NCBI GenBank assembly: GCA_017997315.1
Contig: JAGOFF010000038.1
Location: 1 to 14,485 of the forward strand
DNA length: 14,485 bases
Direction of reading: 5' to 3'
Source: Clostridia bacterium
GTDB lineage: Bacteria; Bacillota; Clostridia; Saccharofermentanales; UBA5734
A program made the position numbers and the translations under genes. The number at the start of each line of letters is the position of its first letter. Positions within the stretch are counted from its first letter, which is position 1. The notes under the pieces were generated by a model that did no database searches, was not told the DNA's origin, and saw only the letters and a list, made by a program, of their open reading frames with translations. Shown here piece by piece: positions 14,083 to 14,485 of this stretch.

Positions 14083-14485
14083 AGCCGGCCTCCGTCAGCG
14101 TCTCCACCGCACTCTCGAGCTGGTGGCTGTCATGCAGCAGGACGCGCAGTACGCCGCTCTCATACGACCGCGCATTGGTGATGTCCATATTGCGGATGCT
14201 GATGCCCCGTTCGCCGAGCAGCGCCGCCACGCCGGCCAATGCGCCGGGGCGGTCCGGGATCTGGACCCGCAGGGTGGCGAACGCATCCAGCGCGCCGTGT
14301 CCGTCGGGCGGCAGTCCGGCGCGGTAGTCGGCCCCTCGCAGGAACAACGCGTTCAGCGCATCGGCGTCCCGGGCGGCGATCGCGGTGCGGAACCGTCCCA
14401 GCACCTCGGTGAAATCGTCCAGCAGGGGGAGCAGCGCAGGGGCGGATTCGAGACAGATGCCGGCCCACAGCGCGGGACTGGCGGA
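14066..14485 (-). CDS. tyrA: Prephenate dehydrogenase, C-terminal part (partial)
   Basis: The last 139 residues of an enzyme that converts prephenate to 4-hydroxyphenylpyruvate for tyrosine; the N-terminal NAD-binding domain lies beyond the right edge. The frame is open to the edge and begins SASPALWAGICLES, a typical stretch of the helical dimerisation domain of TyrA. Residues about 72-138 of the visible part form an ACT domain (VQIPDRPGALAGVAALLGE, then ISIRNMDITNARSYESGVLRV). A C-terminal ACT domain is usual for Bacillota TyrA and implies amino-acid feedback. The gene overlaps aroE-aroK by 17 bp. The assignment relies on the ACT domain, the helical segment and the operon context. Confidence 0.88.
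   Translation of the reverse strand, partial: SASPALWAGICLESAPALLPLLDDFTEVLGRFRTAIAARDADALNALFLRGADYRAGLPPDGHGALDAFATLRVQIPDRPGALAGVAALLGERGISIRNMDITNARSYESGVLRVLLHDSHQLESAVETLTEAGYVCER

Noticed and set aside
13000..14485. T-box or attenuator leader controlling the aromatic operon
   Set aside because: The operon start lies beyond the right edge, and tyrA is already coding at position 14485, so no leader can be assessed here.

Overview
The window looks like part of a GC-rich Bacillota genome (Clostridia-like or Paenibacillus-like; the lineage cannot be fixed from the sequence alone). The evidence is the 16S rRNA 5' end at the left edge, a Gram-positive style rRNA promoter and leader, strong AGGAGG-type ribosome binding sites, and Clostridia-type variants of the aromatic enzymes (for example the PPSKS..AHR EPSP synthase motif and the GGHFSGRLTAPL chorismate synthase motif).

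Layout from left to right. Positions 1-126 are the 5' end of a 16S rRNA gene on the minus strand, preceded by a leader and a near-consensus promoter (265-293) with an AT-rich upstream element. A minus-strand metallo-beta-lactamase-fold hydrolase (392-1108) follows. A 277-bp divergent control region with two palindromes (1109-1385) separates it from a plus-strand pair: a ThuA-family protein and a Gfo/Idh/MocA oxidoreductase (1386-3204). These face a convergent minus-strand cupin pair (3309-4060), one of which is KdgF-like. A very stable hairpin lies between the two.

From 3309 to the right edge everything is on the minus strand, with overlaps or gaps of 36 bp or less, and reads as one transcription unit whose promoter lies outside the window. 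In order of transcription it is tyrA (partial), an aroE-aroK fusion, aroF, aroB, aroA, aroC, aroQ, pheA, an ABC-2 ATPase and permease, and the two cupins. Together these genes encode all seven steps from PEP plus erythrose-4-phosphate to chorismate, chorismate mutase plus prephenate dehydratase for phenylalanine, and prephenate dehydrogenase for tyrosine. Shikimate dehydrogenase and shikimate kinase are a single polypeptide. No trp genes and no aromatic aminotransferase are visible.

I see no CRISPR array, transposase, tRNA, prophage gene or obvious new defence or mobile system. The most interesting points are the compact one-operon pathway with the AroE-AroK fusion, the ABC exporter embedded at its end, and the small sugar-related cluster (ThuA, Gfo/Idh, KdgF-like cupin) with operator-like palindromes.
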